Below, piece by piece: positions 1 to 9,591 of a stretch of 64,000 nucleotides of DNA. A program made the position numbers and the translations under genes. The stretch covers positions 806,001 through 870,000 of the forward strand of contig OZ255703.1 of assembly GCA_965277055.1 (NCBI GenBank), given 5' to 3'. Every line of letters starts with the position of its first letter. The stretch's first letter is position 1. A model generated the notes under the pieces. The model worked only from the letters and a program-made list of their open reading frames with translations. It was not told where the DNA came from and ran no database searches. Source of the DNA: CBDCHC01 sp965277055. Its GTDB lineage: Bacteria > Pseudomonadota > Gammaproteobacteria > PS1 > Pseudothioglobaceae.

Positions 1-3000
1 ATGGGGAGCCTTTAATATTGCACCTACTGATGTAAACATTGCTTCAAATGCATTAAAAAAAGGATCATTTGATAGTTCAGGTGCGCAGTTTATTGCAAAT
101 GATTTTAGTAGTAATAAAGTAGATGGCTCTGTCTATACTCACTTCCGTTTAGATTTTTGGGTAGGCGATGCAGATGTCACAAACAAGGTATTTAACCTTA
201 AACTATCTAACCATGAAAACGGTACTAAGGAGACTAATGCGTTAGAGTACGCTATTAACACTGGAACTACTCCAGCAATCACCTCTGGACAATGGATATC
301 AGTAGATTTACCTATCAGTAACTTTAATAATAATAGTAGTAGTTTTGGTAGCTCCGACCTTGCTCAGTTTGTGATTACATCAAGCCTATCTGATGTTTAT
401 ATTGACAACATCTACTTCTATAAAGGAAGTGCAACCCCAACTCCAGATACTAATATTACTCTCCCAGTAGGCTTTGAACAAGCTGCTGGTAGTTATACAG
501 TTACAGGGTTTGATGGCGGTAGTATCTCTGTCAAAGCAAATCCACAACCAAATGGCATTAACACCAGTGGCAATGTTGCAGAAATCATCAAAGGTCCAGG
601 TGAAACATGGGCAGGATCGTTCCTCACCTTGGATAGTGCTATTGACTTTAACCAAGGTAAAGTATTTAAAGTAAAAGCATGGTCATCTCAACCACGTACA
701 CTCTTGCTCCAATTAGGTAATAGTACTGGAGCACCAGCACACCCTAATCAAATAGAAGTAGAAGTCAATCACCCAGGTGGCTCACAATGGGAAGAACTTA
801 CCTTTGACTTTAGTGCTAAAGACCTTGCTCCATTTGATTCAAATGGTGGAGCGGTAAGAGTAGTCTTTATCATGGATAATGGTACCAATGGTGGTGGTGG
901 TGCAGACTGGACCATGTATATTGATGATATCACTCAAGAGGTTGCAAGCACCCCAACTCCAGATACTAATATTACTCTCCCAGTAGGCTTTGAACAAGCT
1001 GCTGGTAGTTATACAGTTACAGGGTTTGATGGCGGTAGTATCTCTGTCAAAGCAAATCCACAACCAAATGGCATTAACACCAGTGGCAATGTTGCAGAAA
1101 TCATCAAAGGTCCAGGTGAAACATGGGCAGGATCGTTCCTCACCTTGGATAGTGCTATTGACTTTAACCAAGGTAAAGTATTTAAAGTAAAAGCATGGTC
1201 ATCTCAACCACGTACACTCTTGCTCCAATTAGGTAATAGTACTGGAGCACCAGCACACCCTAATCAAATAGAAGTAGAAGTCAATCACCCAGGTGGCTCA
1301 CAATGGGAAGAACTTACCTTTGACTTTAGTGCTAAAGACCTTGCTCCATTTGATTCAAATGGTGGAGCGGTAAGAGTAGTCTTTATCATGGATAATGGTA
1401 CCAATGGTGGTGGTGGTGCAGACTGGACCATGTATATTGATGATATCACTCAAGAGGTTGCAAGCACCCCAACGCCAACTGCTCCAACAGATGCTCCAGC
1501 AGCACCCACCCAAGCAGCAGCAGATGTAATCTCAATATTTAGTGATGCGTATCAAGATGTTACTAATGCATGGAATAATGCCGGCGGATGGGGAGCCTTT
1601 AATATTGCACCTACTGATGTAAACATTGCTTCAAATGCATTAAAAAAAGGATCATTTGATAGTTCAGGTGCGCAGTTTATTGCAAATGATTTTAGTAGTA
1701 ATAAAGTAGATGGCTCTGTCTATACTCACTTCCGTTTAGATTTTTGGGTAGGCGATGCAGATGTCACAAACAAGGTATTTAACCTTAAACTATCTAACCA
1801 TGAAAACGGTACTAAGGAGACTAATGCGTTAGAGTACGCTATTAACACTGGAACTACTCCAGCAATCACCTCTGGACAATGGATATCAGTAGATTTACCT
1901 ATCAGTAACTTTAATAATAATAGTAGTAGTTTTGGTAGCTCCGACCTTGCTCAGTTTGTGATTACATCAAGCCTATCTGATGTTTATATTGACAACATCT
2001 ACTTCTATAAAGGAAGTGCAACCCCAACTCCAGATACTAATATTACTCTCCCAGTAGGCTTTGAACAAGCTGCTGGTAGTTATACAGTTACAGGGTTTGA
2101 TGGCGGTAGTATCTCTGTCAAAGCAAATCCACAACCAAATGGCATTAACACCAGTGGCAATGTTGCAGAAATCATCAAAGGTCCAGGTGAAACATGGGCA
2201 GGATCGTTCCTCACCTTGGATAGTGCTATTGACTTTAACCAAGGTAAAGTATTTAAAGTAAAAGCATGGTCATCTCAACCACGTACACTCTTGCTCCAAT
2301 TAGGTAATAGTACTGGAGCACCAGCACACCCTAATCAAATAGAAGTAGAAGTCAATCACCCAGGTGGCTCACAATGGGAAGAACTTACCTTTGACTTTAG
2401 TGCTAAAGACCTTGCTCCATTTGATTCAAATGGTGGAGCGGTAAGAGTAGTCTTTATCATGGATAATGGTACCAATGGTGGTGGTGGTGCAGACTGGACC
2501 ATGTATATTGATGATATCACTCAAGAGGTTGCAAGCACCCCAACTCCAGATACTAATATTACTCTCCCAGTAGGCTTTGAACAAGCTGCTGGTAGTTATA
2601 CAGTTACAGGGTTTGATGGCGGTAGTATCTCTGTCAAAGCAAATCCACAACCAAATGGCATTAACACCAGTGGCAATGTTGCAGAAATCATCAAAGGTCC
2701 AGGTGAAACATGGGCAGGATCGTTCCTCACCTTGGATAGTGCTATTGACTTTAACCAAGGTAAAGTATTTAAAGTAAAAGCATGGTCATCTCAACCACGT
2801 ACACTCTTGCTCCAATTAGGTAATAGTACTGGAGCACCAGCACACCCTAATCAAATAGAAGTAGAAGTCAATCACCCAGGTGGCTCACAATGGGAAGAAC
2901 TTACCTTTGACTTTAGTGCTAAAGACCTTGCTCCATTTGATTCAAATGGTGGAGCGGTAAGAGTAGTCTTTATCATGGATAATGGTACCAATGGTGGTGG

Positions 3001-4630
3001 TGGTGCAGACTGGACCATGTATATTGATGATATCACTCAAGAGGTTGCAAGCACCCCAACTCCAGATACTAATATTACTCTCCCAGTAGGCTTTGAACAA
3101 GCTGCTGGTAGTTATACAGTTACAGGGTTTGATGGCGGTAGTATCTCTGTCAAAGCAAATCCACAACCAAATGGCATTAACACCAGTGGCAATGTTGCAG
3201 AAATCATCAAAGGTCCAGGTGAAACATGGGCAGGATCGTTCCTCACCTTGGATAGTGCTATTGACTTTAACCAAGGTAAAGTATTTAAAGTAAAAGCATG
3301 GTCATCTCAACCACGTACACTCTTGCTCCAATTAGGTAATAGTACTGGAGCACCAGCACACCCTAATCAAATAGAAGTAGAAGTCAATCACCCAGGTGGC
3401 TCACAATGGGAAGAACTTACCTTTGACTTTAGTGCTAAAGACCTTGCTCCATTTGATTCAAATGGTGGAGCGGTAAGAGTAGTCTTTATCATGGATAATG
3501 GTACCAATGGTGGTGGTGGTGCAGACTGGACCATGTATATTGATGATATCACTCAAGAGGTTGCAAGCACCCCAACTCCAGATACTAATATTACTCTCCC
3601 AGTAGGCTTTGAACAAGCTGCTGGTAGTTATACAGTTACAGGGTTTGATGGCGGTAGTATCTCTGTCAAAGCAAATCCACAACCAAATGGCATTAACACC
3701 AGTGGCAATGTTGCAGAAATCATCAAAGGTCCAGGTGAAACATGGGCAGGATCGTTCCTCACCTTGGATAGTGCTATTGACTTTAACCAAGGTAAAGTAT
3801 TTAAAGTAAAAGCATGGTCATCTCAACCACGTACACTCTTGCTCCAATTAGGTAATAGTACTGGAGCACCAGCACACCCTAATCAAATAGAAGTAGAAGT
3901 CAATCACCCAGGTGGCTCACAATGGGAAGAACTTACCTTTGACTTTAGTGCTAAAGACCTTGCTCCATTTGATTCAAATGGTGGAGCGGTAAGAGTAGTC
4001 TTTATCATGGATAATGGTACCAATGGTGGTGGTGGTGCAGACTGGACCATGTATATTGATGATATCACTCAAGAGGTTGCAAGCACCCCAACTCCAACTG
4101 CTCCAACAGATGCTCCAGCAGCACCCACCCAAGCAGCAGCAGATGTAATCTCAATATTTAGTGATGCGTATCAAGATGTTACTAATGCATGGAATAATGC
4201 CGGCGGATGGGGAGCCTTTAATATTGCACCTACTGATGTAAACATTGCTTCAAATGCATTAAAAAAAGGATCATTTGATAGTTCAGGTGCGCAGTTTATT
4301 GCAAATGATTTTAGTAGTAATAAAGTAGATGGCTCTGTCTATACTCACTTCCGTTTAGATTTTTGGGTAGGCGATGCAGATGTCACAAACAAGGTATTTA
4401 ACCTTAAACTATCTAACCATGAAAACGGTACTAAGGAGACTAATGCGTTAGAGTACGCTATTAACACTGGAACTACTCCAGCAATCACCTCTGGACAATG
4501 GATATCAGTAGATTTACCTATCAGTAACTTTAATAATAATAGTAGTAGTTTTGGTAGCTCCGACCTTGCTCAGTTTGTGATTACATCAAGCCTATCTGAT
4601 GTTTATATTGATAACATCTACTTCTATAAG
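1..4630 (+). repeat. Near-identical intragenic module repeats (516-bp A unit, 555-bp B unit)
   Basis: Six A units start at 446, 962, 2033, 2549, 3065 and 3581 with an exact 516-bp period inside each run. Three B units (about 555 bp with linker) precede A runs or the PEBP domain. The superunit B-A-A recurs at an offset of 1587 bp. Copies look identical at nucleotide level apart from isolated changes, for example acgcca versus actcca near 1473/4092 and gac versus gat near 4609. Such identity implies recent duplication or ongoing gene conversion. It also makes copy number prone to assembly error. Confidence 0.95.
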
Positions 4631-5935
4631 GCAGATTCAACTTCAGATGGAGGTAGTAGTAGTGCTATGAATCTTTCATCTAATAGCTACTCAAATGGTG
4701 GAGAAATTCCTACTACATTTGCCTGTGTAGACTATTCTGGTAGTAATTTTTCACCACATTATGCTTGGAATAATATTCCTACAGGGGCAAGTAGTTTTGC
4801 TTTAATTATGGATGATGAAACATCACCTTGTGGTTCAGGAGATGAGGCTTGCGTTCATTGGAATGTGTTTAATATTCCATTTGGGGTTACTTCGTTTGCA
4901 GAAAATATTAATATTTCAGAGTTAGATGGAGTAGTTGAAGGATATAACTATGCCTTGACGCAAGATTATGAGGGACCTTGCCCTCCAACAACTCATGAAT
5001 ATAAAACAACTATTTATGCACTCAATGCTGATATGCCTAATGTTAATATTGGTCTCGACACTTCATTTACTAGAAGCCAATTTGAAAGTACTTATGCTAA
5101 TAATATTGTTGGGAGTGCTACATATACTGGAATGTTTACTGTTACTGATTCGAATTTTACCCCACCCGGGGAGATAGGTGCTATACGAACTCTTATATGG
5201 AGCGATGAATTTAATAATTCAACATTAGATACCAGTAATTGGAATTATGAAACTGGCTATGGCTTAGATAATAGTGGTTGGGGGAATAATGAAAGGCAAA
5301 ATTATACTGATAGTCCAGATAATCTCTCAATTGAAAATGACCCTAATGATCCGAATAATAAATTTTTAAAAATCACCGCAAGATGTAGCGATGGTAATTG
5401 TGCTGGAAGAGATGGTTCTGTTACTTCTGCACGTATTAATACTAAGGGTAATTTTAGTGTTCAATATGGTTGGATAGAAGCTCGTATTAAAGTACCTAAT
5501 GGTGATTCTACATGGCCTGCATTCTGGATGTTGGGCAATACGTTTAATCCTACTACCTATCAAGGTTGGCCCGAATCAGGTGAAATAGATATTATGGAAG
5601 TCTCTGGTAAGGACTCCATAAATAAATCAATTTTTGCTATGCACTGGGAGGATAACGTTCGTAAGTCTGTTGAGCAACGAAGAGATAATGGTAGCCCGCT
5701 CAGTGATGATTTTCATGTGTATGCTATGGAGTGGGATAGCACAAAAATTACTGGGTATATAGATGGTATCCAATACTTTGAACAAGATATTACAAGCGAT
5801 GCAATGTCAGAATTTCACCAAGAATTTTTCTTAATTTTAAATATTGCTATTGGCGGTAGGCTTGGTGGCACTCCTAACCAAATCAAAACTACACCTCAAG
5901 AAATGTTAGTTGATTGGGTCAGAGTATATCAATAA
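1..5935 (+). CDS. Modular GH16 laminarinase with jelly-roll-like modules and a PEBP-like domain (5' partial)
   Basis: The reading frame is open from base 2, so the N-terminus lies outside the window. Visible order: a partial B-type module (to about 430), two A modules (from 446 and 962), B (1527-2010), four A modules (from 2033, 2549, 3065, 3581), B (4144-4630), a PEBP/YbhB-like domain (4667-5160) and a C-terminal GH16 domain (5185-5932). The GH16 signature GEIDIMEVSG gives nucleophile Glu at 5582-5584 and acid/base Glu at 5597-5599. Linkers are Thr-Pro rich (TPTPT, APTDAPAAPTQ). The A and B modules resemble non-catalytic beta-sandwich modules on marine Bacteroidetes glucanases, recalled from memory; glycan binding is inferred. 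GH16 enzymes of this kind cleave beta-1,3-glucans outside the cell. It is the first visible gene of the glucan operon, 15 bp before the next. Confidence 0.9.
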   Translation, partial: WGAFNIAPTDVNIASNALKKGSFDSSGAQFIANDFSSNKVDGSVYTHFRLDFWVGDADVTNKVFNLKLSNHENGTKETNALEYAINTGTTPAITSGQWISVDLPISNFNNNSSSFGSSDLAQFVITSSLSDVYIDNIYFYKGSATPTPDTNITLPVGFEQAAGSYTVTGFDGGSISVKANPQPNGINTSGNVAEIIKGPGETWAGSFLTLDSAIDFNQGKVFKVKAWSSQPRTLLLQLGNSTGAPAHPNQIEVEVNHPGGSQWEELTFDFSAKDLAPFDSNGGAVRVVFIMDNGTNGGGGADWTMYIDDITQEVASTPTPDTNITLPVGFEQAAGSYTVTGFDGGSISVKANPQPNGINTSGNVAEIIKGPGETWAGSFLTLDSAIDFNQGKVFKVKAWSSQPRTLLLQLGNSTGAPAHPNQIEVEVNHPGGSQWEELTFDFSAKDLAPFDSNGGAVRVVFIMDNGTNGGGGADWTMYIDDITQEVASTPTPTAPTDAPAAPTQAAADVISIFSDAYQDVTNAWNNAGGWGAFNIAPTDVNIASNALKKGSFDSSGAQFIANDFSSNKVDGSVYTHFRLDFWVGDADVTNKVFNLKLSNHENGTKETNALEYAINTGTTPAITSGQWISVDLPISNFNNNSSSFGSSDLAQFVITSSLSDVYIDNIYFYKGSATPTPDTNITLPVGFEQAAGSYTVTGFDGGSISVKANPQPNGINTSGNVAEIIKGPGETWAGSFLTLDSAIDFNQGKVFKVKAWSSQPRTLLLQLGNSTGAPAHPNQIEVEVNHPGGSQWEELTFDFSAKDLAPFDSNGGAVRVVFIMDNGTNGGGGADWTMYIDDITQEVASTPTPDTNITLPVGFEQAAGSYTVTGFDGGSISVKANPQPNGINTSGNVAEIIKGPGETWAGSFLTLDSAIDFNQGKVFKVKAWSSQPRTLLLQLGNSTGAPAHPNQIEVEVNHPGGSQWEELTFDFSAKDLAPFDSNGGAVRVVFIMDNGTNGGGGADWTMYIDDITQEVASTPTPDTNITLPVGFEQAAGSYTVTGFDGGSISVKANPQPNGINTSGNVAEIIKGPGETWAGSFLTLDSAIDFNQGKVFKVKAWSSQPRTLLLQLGNSTGAPAHPNQIEVEVNHPGGSQWEELTFDFSAKDLAPFDSNGGAVRVVFIMDNGTNGGGGADWTMYIDDITQEVASTPTPDTNITLPVGFEQAAGSYTVTGFDGGSISVKANPQPNGINTSGNVAEIIKGPGETWAGSFLTLDSAIDFNQGKVFKVKAWSSQPRTLLLQLGNSTGAPAHPNQIEVEVNHPGGSQWEELTFDFSAKDLAPFDSNGGAVRVVFIMDNGTNGGGGADWTMYIDDITQEVASTPTPTAPTDAPAAPTQAAADVISIFSDAYQDVTNAWNNAGGWGAFNIAPTDVNIASNALKKGSFDSSGAQFIANDFSSNKVDGSVYTHFRLDFWVGDADVTNKVFNLKLSNHENGTKETNALEYAINTGTTPAITSGQWISVDLPISNFNNNSSSFGSSDLAQFVITSSLSDVYIDNIYFYKADSTSDGGSSSAMNLSSNSYSNGGEIPTTFACVDYSGSNFSPHYAWNNIPTGASSFALIMDDETSPCGSGDEACVHWNVFNIPFGVTSFAENINISELDGVVEGYNYALTQDYEGPCPPTTHEYKTTIYALNADMPNVNIGLDTSFTRSQFESTYANNIVGSATYTGMFTVTDSNFTPPGEIGAIRTLIWSDEFNNSTLDTSNWNYETGYGLDNSGWGNNERQNYTDSPDNLSIENDPNDPNNKFLKITARCSDGNCAGRDGSVTSARINTKGNFSVQYGWIEARIKVPNGDSTWPAFWMLGNTFNPTTYQGWPESGEIDIMEVSGKDSINKSIFAMHWEDNVRKSVEQRRDNGSPLSDDFHVYAMEWDSTKITGYIDGIQYFEQDITSDAMSEFHQEFFLILNIAIGGRLGGTPNQIKTTPQEMLVDWVRVYQ

Positions 5936-5950
5936 TAATTTGGGGATAAT

Positions 5951-8941
5951 ATGAGTACAAAACATTTTAATTTGAGCATATTTTTTAAGGCTATATTAGT
6001 AAGTATAGTGCTAGTTAGTACTGCACATGCTACTGAATCAGTAAACTTGGTGAATGATTCTAAGGGCTGGAAAATGCAAGTTAATGGGCAAGATACTTAT
6101 ATAAAAGGGATGGTTTGGGGATATTCACCAAGAGATACTAACTATACCTATAATCTTTGGGGTCAAGGTGATGCATATGTAAAAAAAGTACTTGACTATG
6201 ACTTTAGCCGCATGAAAGATGCGGGTGTGAATGTCATACGTTCATTTGCTACCATTCCACCACAGTGGGTAACTTACATTTATGAAACTTATGGCATTAT
6301 GACTGCTATTAACCCTCTTATGGGTCGTTATGGTGCAAGCATAGATGGGGTATGGGTAGAATTTACTGATTATTCTGACTCTCGCACCCGTCAAATTCTT
6401 AAAGAGGAAGTACTAGAAACTGTGCGTAGGTACAAAGATGTGCCAGGGGTCATTATGTTTGCTCTGGGTAACGAAAGTAATTATGGTCTTTCATGGAAGA
6501 GTTTTGAAATAGAAAATCTCCCAGTTGGCGAACAAAATACAGCAAAAGCAGAGTACTTATATAGCCTATTTGGTGAAGTGATTAATGAAGCAAAAATGAT
6601 AGATTCTAAAAATCTTTACACCATTGTCAACGGCGATATTCAGTATCTTGATTTAATTGCCAAATATGGCAAAAATTGGGATTTACTAGGAACAAATGTC
6701 TACCGTGGCGTAAGCTTTACCTCATTATGGGCTGAGGTAAAAGCAAAATACAACAAACCAGTCCTAATGTTTGAATTTGGGAGCGATGCTTTTAATGCCA
6801 AAGACTTTGTGGAAGATGAAGTTTCCCAAGCGTTTTACCTTCGTGCACAATGGGAGGAAATGTATCAAAAGTCCTACAACAACAACCAAGAAGGTAACTC
6901 ATTAGGTGGTTTTGTGTTTGAGTGGCGTGATGAATGGTGGAAGTTTAAACAAACTGAAAATTTAGATATTCAAGATACCAATGCTTCATGGAGCAATGGC
7001 GGATACCAAAATGATTACCAATCAGGACAAAACAATATGAATGAAGAGTGGTGGGGGGTAAACCGCTTAGGTGATGCAAATAGTGATGGGGTATTTGAAG
7101 CAGAGCCGAGATTAGCATTAGATGTGCTGAGCCAAATTTGGGCAATTAACCCCTATACTAACTCTACAGAGTCTATTAAGCTAATTCTGGATGATTTGAT
7201 TACACAGGGAAGAGTGGACTACGCTGAAGCACTTAAAAATAAAAAAATTCTAACCTTTGATGGTGGGAGAGTCGTAATAGATGCCCTGACAAGACACAAT
7301 GGTGAGCATGAAGGAGAGGATATTGGTGCTATGGCGTTTTTTGATTTTAGCTTGAACCCAAGTAACAACTTTAACGCAAAAACTACATTAAACCTTACTC
7401 AAAGCGCTATCCAAAGTAATTTCAAACAAAGATATGGCGACCGAATGCATGATGACGATGAAAATGAACAAAAACATCTTGAGGTCTATGACTTTGAAGC
7501 AACATATAAAACTCCATATGGAAATTTTAATGGGTTTTACCATGTTCCACGCTATCATTGGGGAGATGAGGGTGATTACTTTGGGATATTGCGTGAAACC
7601 ACTGACATGGATGGACAAGATATTTGGAATGCCAAAGCACCAAGTGGCGTAGAGTTTGAAGGTACTGGAACACTAGATGGACTCAAAATACTTGCTGGTG
7701 AAGAGGTGTACTGGGGAGCTAATCCAAAGGCTATTATCAAATATCAATTTGGTAACAATAAGCAATACACAATTCTCCATTCTGAAGATATACAAGAAAG
7801 CTCTGGCGACTCACAAAGTAGTAATGATGATACAGATAAAGCTAGAGTAACTACCTTACAAGGGGAGTTTGAACTAGAAGATAATATTCAACTTAAAGTA
7901 GGCGGGATAATCTCAAATACCCAAAAAATTGATGAGCCTTATTTTTATTATAGAAATGGTAAATTATATCAAGATACAATAGAATTTAAAGACACCTTAG
8001 GGCTTAAGGCAAGAATTGATTTTGATAAATTCACTAGCGTTAAGCCTTACATCGGGTTACGTTATGGTGGACTCGTTGCCGATGGTGGAGAACATATTGC
8101 TGAAAAGGGTACTAACCTATCATATAGCGGTGCTGGTAATAAACGTGAGTTAGAGCTAGGGATGGATATACCAAGAGGGCACATGACCTTTACTCCAAGA
8201 ATATTACTTAGGGATAACTTAGAAGATGCTATTCCACACACAGCAGCCACTATTAATGGTAGTGCAGTGACTATAGGTACTAGCCCACGTAGAGTTGACA
8301 GAGATCCATTTGCTGTAACGGGAAATAGAGCGGTGCGTGGTATTGAGTTATTTATGACTTATGACCCTACACCAGGAACATATTTTTATGAATGGGACAA
8401 TGATGATAGAGAGGATGCTGGCTTGGCATATAACTTTGGGATAACGTATGAAAAATACCCAACAATAACTGATGCGAACTCGTCAAAGTTAAAAAACGAA
8501 ACAGATGTATATTTCCTAAACAAGCCAGCTGAACAAGTATGGAAGTTAAGTAGTAAAATTGTTAGAAACTATCATAGTAATTTACGTTCTGTATATCATG
8601 TATCTATAGGTAAAGAGCAACCTAATGCAGAAGTAAATAAGGCAGAAATCTCCCAATCAATTGTATCAAAACATATTATTAATAAACGCAATATTTTTGA
8701 AGCTACTTATAAGAAAAATGCATGGGGTGAATATGATTTCCAAAAAGAGCAAGACATTCGCTTCCCTCATCAATTTGCGTTAGGATACACCAGGTTACTA
8801 GAGGTAGGAAAAACAGAGTCTAACTCAGACAAAATCGGTGTAAATTTCTACAGAAGAACACTTGATCCAGCAGGCGTAAACGATGATAGAGATTACTCAA
8901 ATATGAATGAGATACATTTTTTCTTAGAATTGCGTTTTTAG
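5951..8941 (+). CDS. Secreted TIM-barrel glycosidase fused to a probable outer-membrane beta-barrel
   Basis: 996 residues. A signal peptide ends near AHA/TE (about residue 27). Residues about 30-400 form a GH2/GH5-like (clan GH-A) TIM barrel with the acid/base motif GNESN (Glu175) and a nucleophile motif FEFGSD (Glu275). From about 430 to the end the protein is rich in alternating beta-strands and closes on FFLELRF; a terminal Phe after alternating hydrophobics is the classic outer-membrane barrel signature. This suggests a glycosidase anchored by, or feeding, its own barrel. GGGG 8 nt upstream serves as RBS. It lies between the laminarinase and a lipoprotein gene, so a beta-glucan substrate is inferred. 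Family assignment within GH-A is uncertain. Confidence 0.72.
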   Translation: MSTKHFNLSIFFKAILVSIVLVSTAHATESVNLVNDSKGWKMQVNGQDTYIKGMVWGYSPRDTNYTYNLWGQGDAYVKKVLDYDFSRMKDAGVNVIRSFATIPPQWVTYIYETYGIMTAINPLMGRYGASIDGVWVEFTDYSDSRTRQILKEEVLETVRRYKDVPGVIMFALGNESNYGLSWKSFEIENLPVGEQNTAKAEYLYSLFGEVINEAKMIDSKNLYTIVNGDIQYLDLIAKYGKNWDLLGTNVYRGVSFTSLWAEVKAKYNKPVLMFEFGSDAFNAKDFVEDEVSQAFYLRAQWEEMYQKSYNNNQEGNSLGGFVFEWRDEWWKFKQTENLDIQDTNASWSNGGYQNDYQSGQNNMNEEWWGVNRLGDANSDGVFEAEPRLALDVLSQIWAINPYTNSTESIKLILDDLITQGRVDYAEALKNKKILTFDGGRVVIDALTRHNGEHEGEDIGAMAFFDFSLNPSNNFNAKTTLNLTQSAIQSNFKQRYGDRMHDDDENEQKHLEVYDFEATYKTPYGNFNGFYHVPRYHWGDEGDYFGILRETTDMDGQDIWNAKAPSGVEFEGTGTLDGLKILAGEEVYWGANPKAIIKYQFGNNKQYTILHSEDIQESSGDSQSSNDDTDKARVTTLQGEFELEDNIQLKVGGIISNTQKIDEPYFYYRNGKLYQDTIEFKDTLGLKARIDFDKFTSVKPYIGLRYGGLVADGGEHIAEKGTNLSYSGAGNKRELELGMDIPRGHMTFTPRILLRDNLEDAIPHTAATINGSAVTIGTSPRRVDRDPFAVTGNRAVRGIELFMTYDPTPGTYFYEWDNDDREDAGLAYNFGITYEKYPTITDANSSKLKNETDVYFLNKPAEQVWKLSSKIVRNYHSNLRSVYHVSIGKEQPNAEVNKAEISQSIVSKHIINKRNIFEATYKKNAWGEYDFQKEQDIRFPHQFALGYTRLLEVGKTESNSDKIGVNFYRRTLDPAGVNDDRDYSNMNEIHFFLELRF

Positions 8942-8952
8942 GAGTATAGAGC

Positions 8953-9579
8953 ATGAATACTACAGTATCAACCAGTGTTAAAGCATTTTTTTTAAGTCTA
9001 TCACTCCTATTATTGGCTTCTTGTGGCGGTGGAGGCAGTAATGGCTCACCAGCACCTACGCAATTAGACTTACCTACAGGTACAGATCTTACTCTCTCTT
9101 GTTTAGAGGTGGGCATTGCTGATAATACCTGTGTATTAGATGATCCTGATAACCCATTTAGATTTAGTGTAGTCAATGATGAGACAAAATGGGATTTAGT
9201 AAAAAGTGTAGGTACAGAGCAGAAAGCATTATTTTATTTATGGGCAACCGCTCTTGCACAACAACAAAAAGGCGAAAACCAATACTACGCTGCACTTGCT
9301 TTACATGCGTTATATGATAATGGTGGAAGTATAAATGCTAAAAACCAAGCAATTAAAGCCTATCGTTCTGTGTTAGATAATTATTTTGGTGATGTTACAT
9401 ATAGAGATTATGATGGTGATGGCAAATCTACTGATAAAGTGTTCGTGCGCCATGACACTGGAATACGGTTAGTAGCACCAACTGAACTCTCTAACTTGTT
9501 TTCTAGTGAAACACAAGCATACGATACTCTGCGCTCATGGGGGTATGACTATACCGCAAACACAGTAAGCAGATTGTAA
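8953..9579 (+). CDS. Small lipoprotein of the glucan operon, function unknown
   Basis: 208 residues with a lipoprotein signal peptide and lipobox LLASC (Cys about 24), followed by a flexible Gly/Ser-rich segment. The middle (about 80-140) is helical and Ala/Tyr rich and looks TPR-like. An aspartate-rich stretch YRDYDGDGKSTDK could bind calcium. No residue after the lipobox is basic or Asp+2, so outer-membrane sorting is plausible. It has a good GGAG RBS and sits 11 bp after the barrel-glycosidase and 12 bp before the phosphorylase. A role in holding or passing oligosaccharide at the outer membrane is inference from position only. Confidence 0.7.
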   Translation: MNTTVSTSVKAFFLSLSLLLLASCGGGGSNGSPAPTQLDLPTGTDLTLSCLEVGIADNTCVLDDPDNPFRFSVVNDETKWDLVKSVGTEQKALFYLWATALAQQQKGENQYYAALALHALYDNGGSINAKNQAIKAYRSVLDNYFGDVTYRDYDGDGKSTDKVFVRHDTGIRLVAPTELSNLFSSETQAYDTLRSWGYDYTANTVSRL

Positions 9580-9591
9580 TAAGAGCACACT

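Noticed and set aside
386..3809. Repeated small frames on both strands (66, 89 and 110 codons) recurring with the 516-bp period
   Set aside because: They are frame shadows of the repeated A module; they recur only because the module does and have no family features.
8820..9176. 118-codon minus-strand frame across the barrel-glycosidase and lipoprotein genes
   Set aside because: Antisense to two well-supported genes with RBS and signal peptides; no recognisable domain.
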